Shown: positions 1-11,514 of the stretch, piece by piece
Layout of the letters: the number at the start of each line of letters is the position of its first letter
How positions within the stretch are numbered: the first letter of the stretch is position 1
Source: Hydnum rufescens UP504
Lineage: Eukaryota > Basidiomycota > Agaricomycetes > Cantharellales > Hydnaceae
Direction: 5' to 3'
Assembly (NCBI GenBank): GCA_014904985.1
Contig: MU128945.1
Location: forward strand, 1-64,000
DNA: 64,000 nt
Notes under the pieces: generated by a model
Database searches by the model: none
What the model was told of the DNA's origin: nothing
Seen by the model: the letters and a program-made list of their open reading frames with translations, nothing else
Program-made: the position numbers and the translations under genes

Positions 1-137
1 GCAACCCGTGAACCATGAACACGCCAAATGAAACCCAACCAAACAGACCCAGCCAAACAAAACCGCGCCAAACTGCACGACACCATACCCAACGAAACAA
101 CGCCAAACGAAAACGCGCCACCTGAGTGGCCATGCGA

Positions 138-167
138 ACCACACACCCGCTACGGCGGGTGTGTGGT
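138..167. other. Class A hairpin, first of seven
   Basis: A perfect 13-bp stem ACCACACACCCGC / GCGGGTGTGTGGT encloses the four-base loop TACG. The copy at 382-411 has loop TGCG and 907-940 has loop TTCG with a 15-bp stem, so all three close as C-UNCG-G. The copies at 1149-1178 and 1222-1247 keep the stem but have loop CCAA; 656-686 and 1294-1323 have altered loops and shorter stems. Confidence 0.85.
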
Positions 168-194
168 AGTATTAGGTACGTCTCTAATCCCACC

Positions 195-232
195 GGTGCC
201 AAAAGAGCAGCAGAAGCTGCTCTTTTGGCACC
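195..232. other. Class B hairpin, first of four
   Basis: A perfect 17-bp stem GGTGCCAAAAGAGCAGC with loop AGAA. The copy at 448-485 has a 17-bp stem with a different outer end (AGCACC/GGTGCT) and the same loop. The copy at 714-749 has loop AGTA and outer GCGCCC/GGGTGC. The copy at 984-1009 changes AAAAGAG/CTCTTTT to GAAGGAG/CTCCTTT and has loop CCAA. Changes on one arm are mostly matched on the other. T-runs follow within about 5-15 bp. Confidence 0.85.
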
Positions 233-1340
233 TCTGTTTTCTTTTTTTTACTAATGTATTATTATTTGTTGTTCTCTACGTGAAAACCCACCCGACGAGC
301 ACACGGACGAGCCCCCAGTACGCGCAGTCACCCAAGCCCAGAGTGCCCGCCCCCTGAACACGACGATCGACGAAATCGCGTATCACACACCCGCTGCGGC
401 GGGTGTGTGGTAATACCTTGTAAGTTTTCAAGTATAGGACGTAGGAAAGCACCAAAAGAGCAGCAGAAGCTGCTCTTTTGGTGCTTCCTTTGTTTTTTTT
501 TTTAAATTAACGTGTTATTTACTGATTGATCCGCCTCCCAGCGCGAAAACCCCCGCAGAAAAAAGGGACGTGCGCAGCCACCCGCAACCCACAACCCGAT
601 CCAAGAGTCCAGCGCCCGAACACCCGCACGTACGCAACGACGGATGAAATACAGTACCACACACCCGCTGCAGCAGGGTGTGTGGTAATAGCTCGTGAGT
701 TTCTCGTACAACGGCGCCCAAAGAGCAGCAGTAGCTGCTCTTTGGGTGCTGCCTCTGTTTTTTTTTTTTCAAACTAACGTTTTATTGATTATTCTAGGTC
801 TCTCCTCGATGCACGAAACCCCACCTAACAAGAACACTGATGGAAAACCGATGTGGGCAGCCACCCGCAACCCGATCCAAGAACCCGCGACCGCGAGCCA
901 AAACGAGTACCACACACCCGCTTCGGCGGGTGTGTGGTACTACAAGGTATTTTTATTGTATTTTCTATATCTACAGTGGCGCGGAAGGAGCAGCCCAAGC
1001 TGCTCCTTTGCGTCACTTTGAAATTTTTTTTTATGAATGTATGCTATTATTTTAGGATTCAAATTCAAGCCCCCGAAATGACGACCTGCGACCCGCGACT
1101 CGTCCAAACGACCCGCCCAACGGTGAATCGTCGAGCCCAGCCCCCTGTACCACACACCCGCCCAAGCGGGTGTGTGGTGCTACTTAGTTTTTTTTTAATT
1201 TTTTTAATTTTGAGCGACGGTACCACACCCGCCCAAGCGGGTGTGGTGCTGCTAAGTAGTCCGTGTTTTTTCTTTTTGATTTGTATAGACAGTACCATAC
1301 ACCCGCTAGGATGGGTGTGTGGTGCTACTTAAATTTTTTT

Positions 1341-1601
1341 TTTCATTTTGAGGGATGCATATAGGCCCAAGGTGTATATTGAATTTTTAAATCAATAAAT
1401 CAATAAATAAACAAGTCAATGACCTGGGGATGTATAATATAAATAATTATAAATGGAACTATCCCCGGTATGCCCTGTATGGCCCGCTGCAAGTCTGAGG
1501 TTCTCTAAGTCCCAGATTCGGCCAATTTTCGGCCAATTTTCGGCCATTTCGGCCAACTCTGGGCCACAAGGTGCAGACCGTAAAATGGCCATTTCGGCCG
1601 G
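1341..1601. other. AT-rich spacer and GGCC-rich repeats left of the KDZ element
   Basis: 1341-1460 is AT-rich with an imperfect tandem AATCAATAAATAAAC-type repeat. 1518-1600 contains repeated TTTCGGCCAATTTTCGGCC-like units that are partly palindromic. A comparable GGCC-rich stretch, with GGGGCCATAATAGGGCCCC-type palindromes, lies near 5340-5420 at the other side of the KDZ element, so these may be subterminal repeats of that transposon. No gene is seen. Confidence 0.5.
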
Positions 1602-4600
1602 AATAGTGATGGGACCTACTTAGGTACCATTATCTGCCCCAAAAGTGGTACCTAACTAGGTAGGCTTAGATGACTGACCAAGGTGCCCTCCTCTGTGTTC
1701 TTACCCCAAACCAACTTGCTGATCACAGTCTGCCTGCATTGGGCACTCCTTGTTCTGCACTCTTCACTCTTACTCCAATCCCAACTCACCGATCATGGCC
1801 TGCCCATGTTGTGTGTTGTCTACACTTTTTAACACCCTGTGTTTGCCAGTGCTAATGAAGGTTCTGCACCATGGCCCACCTATTTGTGTCCCATTCTACT
1901 TGTGCTTCACTGCCCGGAATTGTGCCAGTAATCCAAAATGAACTTGACTGTAAAACGATTGATTCGTCAACAAACAAGTTCTACTCCCTCCGCATTGTCT
2001 TCCCAGATCTCTGCCAATTCTTCTTCATCTACTCTTCGTCCCAAACGATGGCATTCCAAATATCCAATCACTGAAGTTGTAGGCTCAGGGCCAAATGGAG
2101 TAATTACTACACTGTCCAACCAGCAGACATCCAATCTTCCTGCCATCAAAGTGACTGAGCAATCAACATTTATCAGATCCCACCACTTAGACATCAATTT
2201 CGAGCCGGAAATGGCACCTGAGGCCAATGTATGTGTTGTCCAAGACAAACTATCTTGTCATGCATGGCAGAAACATGCACAGGCTCGTCGGTGGGGTGGC
2301 GATGTCCTCCCATCACTGATTCATCCTTTTATGAGGTTTCAAAGAGAACAGAACACTGGGGCCTGGGTTGATTCCATAGAACCCTGTATGTGTTCGCAGC
2401 ATCATCACATACTGAAGATCATTTGTGTGCATATGGAATATTTGGAGGACATTGATTTGGTTGTTTGCTCTCATCGCCCTGCAGCAATCCAGCTTGTGAG
2501 CCAGGGATTGTTCCCATGCTCTCCATTGGCTCCGACTTTGGCTGTGAGCATGGATATGTTGGAGTTTGTATCAGATCTCTTTGTAAATATGGCACCTAAT
2601 GAACGAGCCTGGGCAGCAACCCTTACAAAATATCTAAAGGCTTGTGGCCATGAATTTGCAACTGGGGATTCCCTTTGATGATTTGCCAACACTCTTGCCC
2701 ACTATCAAGTTCTTGTTAGACTGGTGAAGGCAGAGATGACAAAAATCATCAATTCTTTTCATGAATCATTGAACTCCACTCTGTCCTCTGATCACCCTCC
2801 TACCCCTGCACTCGATGAAAAAACCTCGATCCCAGCTTGAGTATATCTGAATGTGCACAATTTCACCGGGCCTACTAAAGTTGATGGTGCCCTGGAGTGT
2901 CCAAGCGCATACTTGCAATCACGCTGTGCTCTTTGCTTCAGAGGGAGGCATGCGGCTGATCTTCAGGCCACTGTCATTGTTTGCATAGATGCAAACTTTC
3001 AACTCAAACGCAACCATGACAAAGACCAGAGAAAAGGCTTTGAGGGTCAGACAGGTGCCTGGGACCCAGAGATATTCTCTCCAAGGACAGTCAAGCTTCT
3101 GCAGGCAGACCTTGATGATATGGCTGCCAGGATCAATGAAGTTCGACCAACAAAGAGTCCAGCTGGAGCAGGCAGGAAGTGAAAGGCAGATGAGTCAGTG
3201 GAGGATGATAGAAACAGGCCATGCGATGATGATTCCATTGAACCAGGAATGAATATTCCAAATTCTGTTCTTGACACCTGTGGCAACTCATTCATTGCAG
3301 CTGACAGTGATCACATCAAGGCTTCCACTCAGCACTTTGATGACACAGGGCTAATGGCTATGTCAGCATGATAGTCCAATCTACATTGCCAATATGCGTA
3401 CTGCTGGTGAAAAACAGTTCTATGCCTTTGCTCTGATCTTGGCACTCCTCAAAGATCTACCTAAGGATTGGACAGTCAGGCTGTTGTATGATATTGCATG
3501 TCAAATCCATCGTAGTCTCCTTAAGTGGAACATCATGCCTGAATGGACAGGACAGATTGATTTTGGTGTCTCTGTTTTCCATGCTTACAGCCATCAATGG
3601 ACTTGCCAACTGTGGTATCACCCCTGGAAGTCAGAAAAATGGGGTCTGTCCGACGGTGAGGGGTGTGAGAGGTTCTGGAGTGAGCTCAGACGACTTATTC
3701 CTGGTCTAAGGGTCACTGGTGTATGTACATTCACTTGCTAAGCTAAGTTGATGAGATAGACTGATGGTCAATCTCTTGCTAGTACCATCGCCATCTCTTC
3801 ATAATTGATCTTCAAGTCGAGCATATAGATGAGCTCAAGCAAGAGGGTGCAGGGAAATGGCTCTGTGATCATGTGTCATGCACTGTAGGACATGAGGCTC
3901 AGGCTCAGGAGAAACTGGATGGGGCCTCAGTCCAGTATCTCTTGGGCCAGTTCAAGGAACAGCGCTCTTTTCAAAGCAGACTAGTCCCTTGCCAGTCAAA
4001 GACAAAGGGATCCCATGCGATAGAACACATCCTGTCTATGTCCCAGTCTGCAGACTCACTCTGGGTGCATCTGAAGGAACTTATGGACAAGCTTGCAGGT
4101 CTTGCAACTGATAATGTGACAATTGCAGTGGAGGATGAGCTACAGTTGAAGATTACAGAGATATGGGCTAGTGTGCAGCACCTTGAGAGTAATATTTCAA
4201 GAAAGACCCAGGAACTTCATCTCTCGGATCAGAAGTCCCACAAGGAGTTGGAGCAGTTAAAGACCAACAAGTGGATAAACCTCCAGCTGAATGTCCAGGT
4301 TGTGAGGGACCAGCTCCTGATGAAGCTTCGTGCACGTAAATTTGAGCTTGCTGGGCTGGAGCGTGCTGACACAAGTCGCCAGCTGGATCACAAGACTAAG
4401 GAGCATGTGGAGAAGGCAATGAAGGGTTGAGTCTCTGGGATTCAAGCAACACTGAAGCGATATGAGGATATCTGACAGCAGATGATGAAACTTAGAGGAA
4501 AAGGGAATGTTGCAAGGGATGCATATATCCCTCCAGAAATTTCATCATCTGTTTATAAGTTGGATGTGGATGAAGATATTTGGCAAGTGCCTCATCATGA

Positions 4601-5495
4601 GGACATGGCAAATTTTCCAGATGGGAGGGTCCCTGCTTGGCTTGCAGACAAAGAAGTCCATGAGGGCATCTGACATGCCCAGGAGCTGGCAAACTGCCAA
4701 GAGGAGCTTAGGCGCTGCAAAGCTGAACTCTCCAATCTATGTTGCTGGTTCACAAAGGAGTATGCTGCTACCCAGCATACCTTTGATTTTTGCAATGGTA
4801 GGGGTTCCTTCCAACTTGACTGAATGTAAACTAACAACTCTGGGGATGTGGACAGATGAAGATGTCAAATTCTTTGTCTTAATGGAGTTACATCACTTGC
4901 ATGACCTGGTCAACAACTGGAAACATCACACAGCAGGACTTCTTGGTAGGGATGGGTGGGTGGACTGGGGAAACATTCCAGACCAACTGCCTCCATTACA
5001 GAGGGCATGGGTCTGCTGACAAGGTAGAGCCCAGGCTGAGGAAGTTTTATCACCTGGGGAAGAAGAGGCTGAAGAAGCAAGTTCTGATGATGATGAAAAT
5101 GGGGAGTTGGAAGAAGGACCTGAGGCAGAGGACCTCACATTCCTAACCTCCCTTGATCTGGTTCTGGGACATGAGGATTAACCTAGCACACTGGTCACAA
5201 ATGTACTATTAGTTAGCCCCTTAGACTTAGATGACGGAGATACCCCCAATATACTATTGTGCCTGGCCAACAAAATGTTCTCAAGTTGCATAATGGGGCC
5301 CATTTGGGTGATGCAAAAAGATGAAGCCATGAGGAAGGCTCATTTTGGGGCCATAATAGGGCCCCATTGAACCATAATGGGGCCCCATATGCCCTATTGG
5401 AGCCCCATTGGGGCTGATTCCAATGATTCTCCAATATTGAATTATTGATTGGCACCCCTATGGCACCCCATCACTATTAGACCTACTTAGGTACC
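1602..5495 (+). mobile_element. Decayed KDZ (Kyakuja-Dileera-Zisupton) DNA transposon
   Basis: The coding remains inside match the KDZ transposase family. Its likely ends are marked by the 12-bp inverted pair AATAGTGATGGG (1602-1613) and CCCATCACTATT (5467-5478), each followed by the same near-palindrome ACCTACTTAGGTACC (1614-1628 and 5481-5495). GGCC-rich subterminal repeats occur just inside both ends. I could not identify a target-site duplication, so the exact boundaries are uncertain. The sequence is strongly CpG-poor compared with the genes right of 14 kb, and the reading frame is broken by stops, which indicates a dead copy. Confidence 0.6.
1938..5180 (+). pseudogene. KDZ transposase, broken by stops and frameshifts
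   Basis: The parts of a KDZ transposase can be read in order across several frames. 1938-2678 carries the N-terminal CxC-type domain, including VVCSHRPAAIQLVSQGLFPC. 2853-3182 holds the region around CIDANFQLKRN. 3394-3741 is the family core with LLYDIACQIHRS, FHAYSHQWTCQLWYHPWK and LSDGEGCERFWSELRRLIPG. 3770-4430 continues with YHRHLFIIDLQVEHIDELK and a charged coiled-coil-like tail, and 4482-5180 holds acidic C-terminal remains. The family is normally one long protein of roughly 1000 residues. Here at least four frame changes or stop codons interrupt it. No intron arrangement I tried repairs them. The family assignment is firm and the loss of function is very likely. Confidence 0.85.
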
Positions 5496-6422
5496 AAATA
5501 GTGCCCGAGATTTGATACCTATCATAGGTATCAAATATGGCTGACCAGCCTGGACATTATGTAATCATTTGCTTCATGAATCCACTTGTCAGATATATTA
5601 AGGGCTTCCTGTTCCTACTCAGCCTGATTACATAATCACCCCCCCATACTAGGAATGACTCTTAACAAAAAGGAGGCTCTTCCAGCTTGTGAGTACTCCT
5701 TTTGTTTTTTGAGTCAGTAGGAACATGTCATAATGAGCATCTGTCTATAGTGCCTTCCAGAAAATTGAAGGATAGGGGCCTTGGGCTCAAAATGTTTGAT
5801 TTAGACACCAGTAGGCACTAGTAGCAGAACTTATTGATCTAGGCAGCATTAGACACCAGTAGACACACAGTAAGGATTATAGACACCTCTAAGGCTCCAG
5901 AAAATATCTTATTAGACATGCCTAATTAGACCTGTAACATTCTCCAGCTGGTGAACAAACCCTGCCAGGCAGTGCCTGTGGTGGGCTATTTTAGACATGT
6001 CTATATAGTGGACTTAAAACAAAATTCCCTAAAAATACCCCTCAGGCATGTCTGAGACATGCCTATACTCAGAACACCTCTCTCTTAGGTGGTTTGCACA
6101 TGCAAACTCAAACCACCTAATGTTGGAGTAGGCAGTTATCAGCTATGGCATATTAGTGTCACATGCCCATTTGTGGCTGTGGCCTCTACCCCTCCCTGCT
6201 CTAGGGCCAACCCCTTTTATTATATATAGCATAGGTACTACACATAGTTTCCCCCGCTGGTTTGTCCCTCCACATCTTTGACCTTTGCATGAGGTTCTTT
6301 ACTTCACAACCTAAGAGGTACTATTTCAAGGGTGCATTAGGTGGGCCCATACTTATGAATACCACAGCCTCTTTTGTCTTGCCCACCCTCACTCTGCTCA
6401 GGCTCTTAGGCTCCCTTATACT
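5496..6422. other. Transposon-derived spacer, no gene
   Basis: 5511-5535 is a 25-base palindrome (TTTGATACCTAT, one central base, then its complement). 5800-6080 holds repeated AGACACCAGTAG and AGACATGYCT-type motifs. 6123 onward starts TGTTGGAGTAGG, resembling the start of the copia LTR in this window, so an old LTR fragment is possible but its end was not found. No credible coding sequence is present. Confidence 0.5.
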
Positions 6423-6772
6423 TGTAATGAAGTGCCTCCTGGATTCAGGAGGGTACTCATTGTCATACTTGGACAAAGTGGAGTTGACAGGTTGGGAGCA
6501 GGATAAGGGGGACTAGGAGAAGAGGTAATCACACCACCCTGAGCACTGGCTTCAGGTGGGGGAGCTGTACATGGGGCTAAGCACTGGCTTTGCCCCAGGC
6601 ACAGGAGAAAAGGGTGCAAGGGAGAAGATAAGGGAATGGTGAGGGATGAAGTAGCTGTTGGCCAAGTGGCACAACAGCTATCTGGGGGAAAGGGTGGTAG
6701 GGTCAACAAGTAGGGAAGAGGCTCTACTTACTGCACTGGTCCACTGCTGAGACAGAACAAGAGGCCAGGGCT

Positions 6773-7170
6773 TGTGAGAGTTATGGCATTTGAGTAGTAT
6801 TTCCCCCTGATTACTAAGCAGATGAGAATGAATTTGGATCAGTGAGACTCAAGGATTCAAGTGAAATAAGTGGCAGCAGGAAGAACACAAGACAAGTCCT
6901 TAGGATTTTTGTGGGCTCAAGCCTGTCCTTTATACTATTTACATGAGGCACAGAAACACATAAAATGGGGTAAAACATGAAGTAAAAGTCCAATTGTCAG
7001 TGATGGCAGCAAGAAAGCAAAGGGGTAAAAGATTGCCAGTGAAACCTAGCTATAAGATCCAAACAGTAGATTGGCAAATAACAAATGGTGAGGCCCTCAG
7101 CATAGCCTCACAGGGTTGTGCTTGTCTCTGTCAGCATGCCTGGTCATTTCCATAGTTCCTCACTCCAACA
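6773..7170 (-). repeat. Copia 3' LTR
   Basis: On the minus strand it starts TGTTGGAGTGAGGAACTA and ends TAACTCTCACA. It aligns along its whole length with 12516-12912. A polypurine tract abuts its inner edge at 7171-7180, which identifies it as the 3' LTR of a minus-strand element. Confidence 0.88.
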
Positions 7171-7180
7171 CTCCCCCTCA
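7171..7180 (-). other. Polypurine tract of the copia element
   Basis: On the minus strand the ten bases TGAGGGGGAG directly precede the TGTTGG start of the 3' LTR, the expected place and composition for the plus-strand priming site of an LTR retrotransposon. Confidence 0.75.
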
Positions 7181-9693
7181 AGCATGACATAGCCCAAGTC
7201 CAATCATGTGATAGTCCAATTTTGCAGCCCCAAGGGCTTTCATTAAAATGTCAGCCATCATAGTCTCTGTGGGACAATATACCAGGTTAAAGATTCCATC
7301 TTTAAGTGTCTCATGGATAAAATGAAAGCATATATTGATATGCTTTGTCTGGGTGTGATAATTGTCACCTGTCACAAGTTTCAATGTGGCTTGATTGTCA
7401 CAGTACAGGGTTGTGGCCTTGAGTTGAGTGTGAAATAACTCGGCAATGAGGCTTTGCAGCCAAATGCCTTCTTTGGCAGCCTGTGTTGTGGCAACATATT
7501 CTGCCTCAGCTGTTGATAGGGTGATCAGCTCTTGCTTTTGGGAGCTCCATGAGATGGTTCCTCTGTTGATCAGGTAAGCATACCCTGTAATTGCTCAGCA
7601 ATGTTCCTGCATCACTCCATCCACATCCATATATCCAAGTAGGTCATGTTGTTTTAATCTGTATGTTAGGCCAAAATCCTTTGTGCCTGCTAGGTTCTGA
7701 ATGACTTTCTTGGCTGTCTCCCAGTGAGTGGGTCCTGGTTGGTCAAGGAATTGAGATAAGGTTGATACTGAAAAAGTAATATCTGGCCTTGTGGCCACAG
7801 ATGCATACATGAGGCTACCTATGGCCTTGCGATAGGGGGTCTGCTTCATTCATTTGAATATCTGTGGGATTTGTCACAGAATCCTCTTGTGTGGGTGTGG
7901 CCCCAGGTTCCACTGGGGTATTAGCAGATTTTGAGTCACTGAGGGAAAACTGAGAAACAATTGAATTGATATATGATGTTTGTGATAAATGGATGGTCTG
8001 TAATTTGCAGTCTTGTTCAACTTTAATGCCAAGGAGCCAATGAAGTGGCCCTAAGTCAGTAATTGGGTGTTTGTTGTTAATCCTCTGCTTGTATTTGTTG
8101 AGTAATGCCCTCAACAGGCCCATAAATGTGCAATCATCCACATGGATTGCGAGAATAAGTTCCTCCCCATTCACTTGGGTATGGAACACACCCAGATCAG
8201 TGTGACTAGCCCTGAAACCAAGAGTATTGAGGGCACACAAGAGGGAATCATACCAGCATTGCCCAGCCTGTTTGAGACCATATAGGTCTTCCATAGTTGT
8301 AGAATTGTGTCTTTTCCCTGGGGTTTAGACTCAGGGGGGAAATGCATGTAGATTTCCTCATTCTTGTCAAGTTCACCATTGAGATATGTACCATTGAAAT
8401 CAAAGGAATCAATATCCCAATCATTTCTTGTGGCAAGTGTGATAAACATCTGAAAACTTGCAAGTCACACAACAGGGGAATATGCCTTGTAGTAGTCAAC
8501 TCCAAATATTTGAGTAAAACCATGGGCAACTAGACATGCCTTGTATTTCAGAATGGTGCCATCAGCCTTGTGTTTGATTTTGAAGATGAGTTTGCAGTTG
8601 ACAATGTTTTTGTCAGGTGGTCTTGGGACTTCTTCCCAAGTTCCAGTGTCTTTGACAGTCTTGAGCTCAATATCTATGGCTTCATTCTATCATGGCCAAT
8701 CTGTTTGTGACTTCACCTCTTCCAGAGATTTTGGATCACTGTCGATATATTGAATTGTTGCAAAAGCTGTGTCATTAAATTCTATATGATAGACAGCATC
8801 ATTTACAAGAGAAGTGGAATTCTTGTCAATATTTCTCCCCCTGATGCCAGGGATCTGAGAGTCAGGTTTGTGTGTATATCCATGAACTGTGCCTTCACCC
8901 TGTGTGAGGCATTGCACATATTGAGAGGGTTTGGAAGTACACATAGAACATCATTCCAGTTCAACAGGTCTGGCCTTTTTCAGTGTGGGAGGAGTTTCAA
9001 GGGGACAGGATATTTGAGCAGGTGTAGTTGGCCTAGATAGTACACTCTTGTCATTGTCAGACTTGTTAGGTTCCAGGTCTGGTGTTGTATCAGGAGCAGA
9101 GGGTGCTATCAGTGGGAGTGGTTCTTCTTGGGTGTGATGTCTTGAACTTGGATTTGGCATATCAAGGGAGATGTCAATTGTTGATGAGACAAATGTAATA
9201 TTTCACTCAACAGAAATTTCACTCTTGCCTTTCCAATATATCCTGTGTGCATGGGGGCTGTTGTTGTCATAGCCCACCCAGAAAGCCTTGTTTGCTCATT
9301 CATCCAGTTTTGATCCAGAGTCATTGTGAACCCAGACTCTTTGTCCCCAGATAGGGACATTTGTGAGGTTTGGCTTCTCCTTTGTGAGCTGTTCAAGTGG
9401 TGTCATGTGGCCTAAGAGACAAGTAGAAGTTTGGTTTTTGAGCCAGATGGCCCAATTCACAGCCTCACCCCAGAGGTTTTTCAGCAACTGGGATTGATGT
9501 AGCATAGCACAAGTTCATTTGAGAATCTGCTGATTCAATGATTCAGTGACTCCATTGTGCTGGGGGGTATCATGGGTGGTCAATCAGTGTTCCATGCCCT
9601 GATCCCCTAGGAATTTTGCAAAGGCATTACTCATATATTTGCCTCCTCAGTCCAACCAAAGCTGTTTAATCTGGACTCTGTGCTGTGTCTTTG

Positions 9694-10246
9694 TGTAACA
9701 AAGTGCCTCCCAGATTCAGGAGGACACTTGTTGTCATACTTGGACAAAGCAGAGTCGACAGGTTGGGAGCCAGATGGGAGGGGATAAGGGGATCAGAAGG
9801 TGAAAGGGTAATCACACCACCCTTAGCACTGGTTTTGGGTGGAGGAGCTGCACACAGGGCTAAGCACTGGCTTCACCCTGAGCACAGGAGAAAAGGATGC
9901 AAGGGAAGGGGGATGATGGTGAAGAGGTAGGGTGTAGTGACTGGCCAAGTGGCACAGTCACTACCTAAGGAGAGAAGAGCAGGTCAGCAAGAAGCACAGG
10001 GTTCTACTCACTGTTTCCCTATTTGGGTCTGTAGGTGCAACTCCAAGATCCAGGGAAGACTAGTAGTTAATGGCCACTAGATAAGCCAGCCAGATAGCCC
10101 AATAGAATGAGTAGAGGCAGAGACAGAGATTCATGGTTCTCACTAGGCATAGAGGTCCAGGCAAAAGTTACTTATTCAATCTCAGCATCTGCCATATATA
10201 CATGACTTTTGAGTCCAAACTCCCTTATGTAATACACTATATTACA
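9694..10246. mobile_element. Solo LTR (family 1) inside the copia integrase
   Basis: A 553-bp copy of the family 1 LTR, starting TGTAACAAAG and ending CTATATTACA, that matches the split copy at 6423-6772 plus 12913-13103. Flanking bases are CTTTG on the left (9689-9693) and CTTTA on the right (10247-10251), a 5-bp target duplication with one G/A difference. It separates the integrase zinc-binding head from the catalytic part. Confidence 0.75.
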
Positions 10247-11514
10247 CTTTACCTAAACTGTGAAATCTTTGTAGGCATTGAGTGCCTCATCCTTTGTATG
10301 TAATAGTCAAAGTTTTGTATATCATGTTCCATCATCTGTAAAGGTGATGTAATACAAACATCCATGTGAATTTCCTTGCCAAATGAGGAAGCAAGTGGGG
10401 CTGTCTGTTCTTTCTTTATTGCCTTCTGCATGGCCTTGGCATACTTGCAGGAGTCACAGGAAAAATCCTTGATGTCATCAATTAAGTTGATGCCCTTGAT
10501 AATGTTGTTTTTGATAAGTGTGCATATTGTATCAACTGAAATATGGGCCAATCATCTGTGAAGGTCTGAGAGCTTCACCATCTCACATGCAATTGTAGCT
10601 GCTGCATTAGCATGTTTGACTTTGTATAAGCCATTATTGCCACCAGAGATTCATCCAATAAGTACCCCTTTTGGATTTTTGATTTTGCATGAGTTTCTGT
10701 CAAATAGGACTTTGTGACCCACCTTCATAATTCAGTTTATCAAAATGACAGTCAATCTGAGCTCTGGGGCATGGAGAGCATCACATAAAATGACAGGGGT
10801 AAATTTCCCCTTGTTCAGCACTTGAATTTTTAAGTTGCTGGCACCAACAGCATAGAATATATGTTTGTTGGCTGCAGTAATTGGGCAAGGGTCAATGGAA
10901 TGATAATTGATGAATTGATCCTTATACAGTGACATGTGTCAAGTGGCCCCTGAATCATATATTTTGGCATAAGCAGGGGATTTCGTCCATTCATTCGTTG
11001 TTGCTGCAATATCTGGCTGTGGCCCAATGGCCTTGATTGTTGCCCATGCCTCAATGTTGGCATGTGCAGCTGCCAAAGTGCTTTCCTTAGCACCCAGCCT
11101 AGAGTTCAGCAATCCATGGGGACCCTGGCCTTCCTTTCCTCCCCCTTTCACCCAACAGTCCACTTTGAAGTGTCCCTTTCAGTGGCAATTAAAGCACTCA
11201 ACATTCCTCTGGCCCTTCCTCTGCCCATTGGCATGAAAAGCCTTGTTGTTACTTGATTTGGCTTTCCCCTTTTTCAGGGTTTGCCAGTCATACTCATCCA
11301 TTACAAGTTGAATCACTAGAGTTGGCATAATAGATTTGCTGCTGAGATCTGTGGCCACCATAATCAAATTTATCATATTGTCATATGAGTCAGGGAGTGA
11401 TCCTAATAGGATGTTGCCATACTCTTCATCCAAAATTGTGGTGCCCATGGCTGCCAGCTGTTCCTTGAGATCAGCCAATTTGTCAAAATGCACATGAATG
11501 TCATCATCTACACC

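Larger units (their letters stand above)
1..1340. repeat. Tandem array of double-hairpin units with T-tracts
   Basis: Four tandem units of about 240-275 bp, then a shorter tail. Each full unit is an A/C-rich, G-poor stretch of about 100 bp, a GC-rich hairpin (class A), about 30 bp, a second longer hairpin (class B), a run of 7-13 T, and an AT-rich spacer. Class A lies at 138-167, 382-411, 656-686, 907-940, 1149-1178, 1222-1247 and 1294-1323. Class B lies at 195-232, 448-485, 714-749 and 984-1009. The last three A copies are only about 70 bp apart and each is followed directly by a T-run. Short open frames here are repeat read-through and not credible genes. I do not recognise the family; hairpin plus T-run resembles an RNA 3' end or terminator, but no function can be assigned. 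Confidence 0.85.

Noticed and set aside
138..1323. CRISPR-like array of palindromic repeats
   Set aside because: Repeats are long perfect hairpins with spacers that are themselves similar between units, the genome is eukaryotic, and no cas genes are present.
853..1332. A 159-residue open frame through the hairpin array
   Set aside because: Its sequence is read-through of repeated hairpins and T-runs (VPHTR..GGCVVL repeated), with no codon bias or family resemblance.
5511..5535. 25-bp palindrome as an operator or origin
   Set aside because: It lies in transposon-derived DNA with several similar palindromes and no nearby gene, so a regulatory role is not supported.
9685..9930. Plus-strand ORF in the solo LTR inside copia
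   Set aside because: It lies wholly in LTR sequence and is not preserved in the second family 1 copy.
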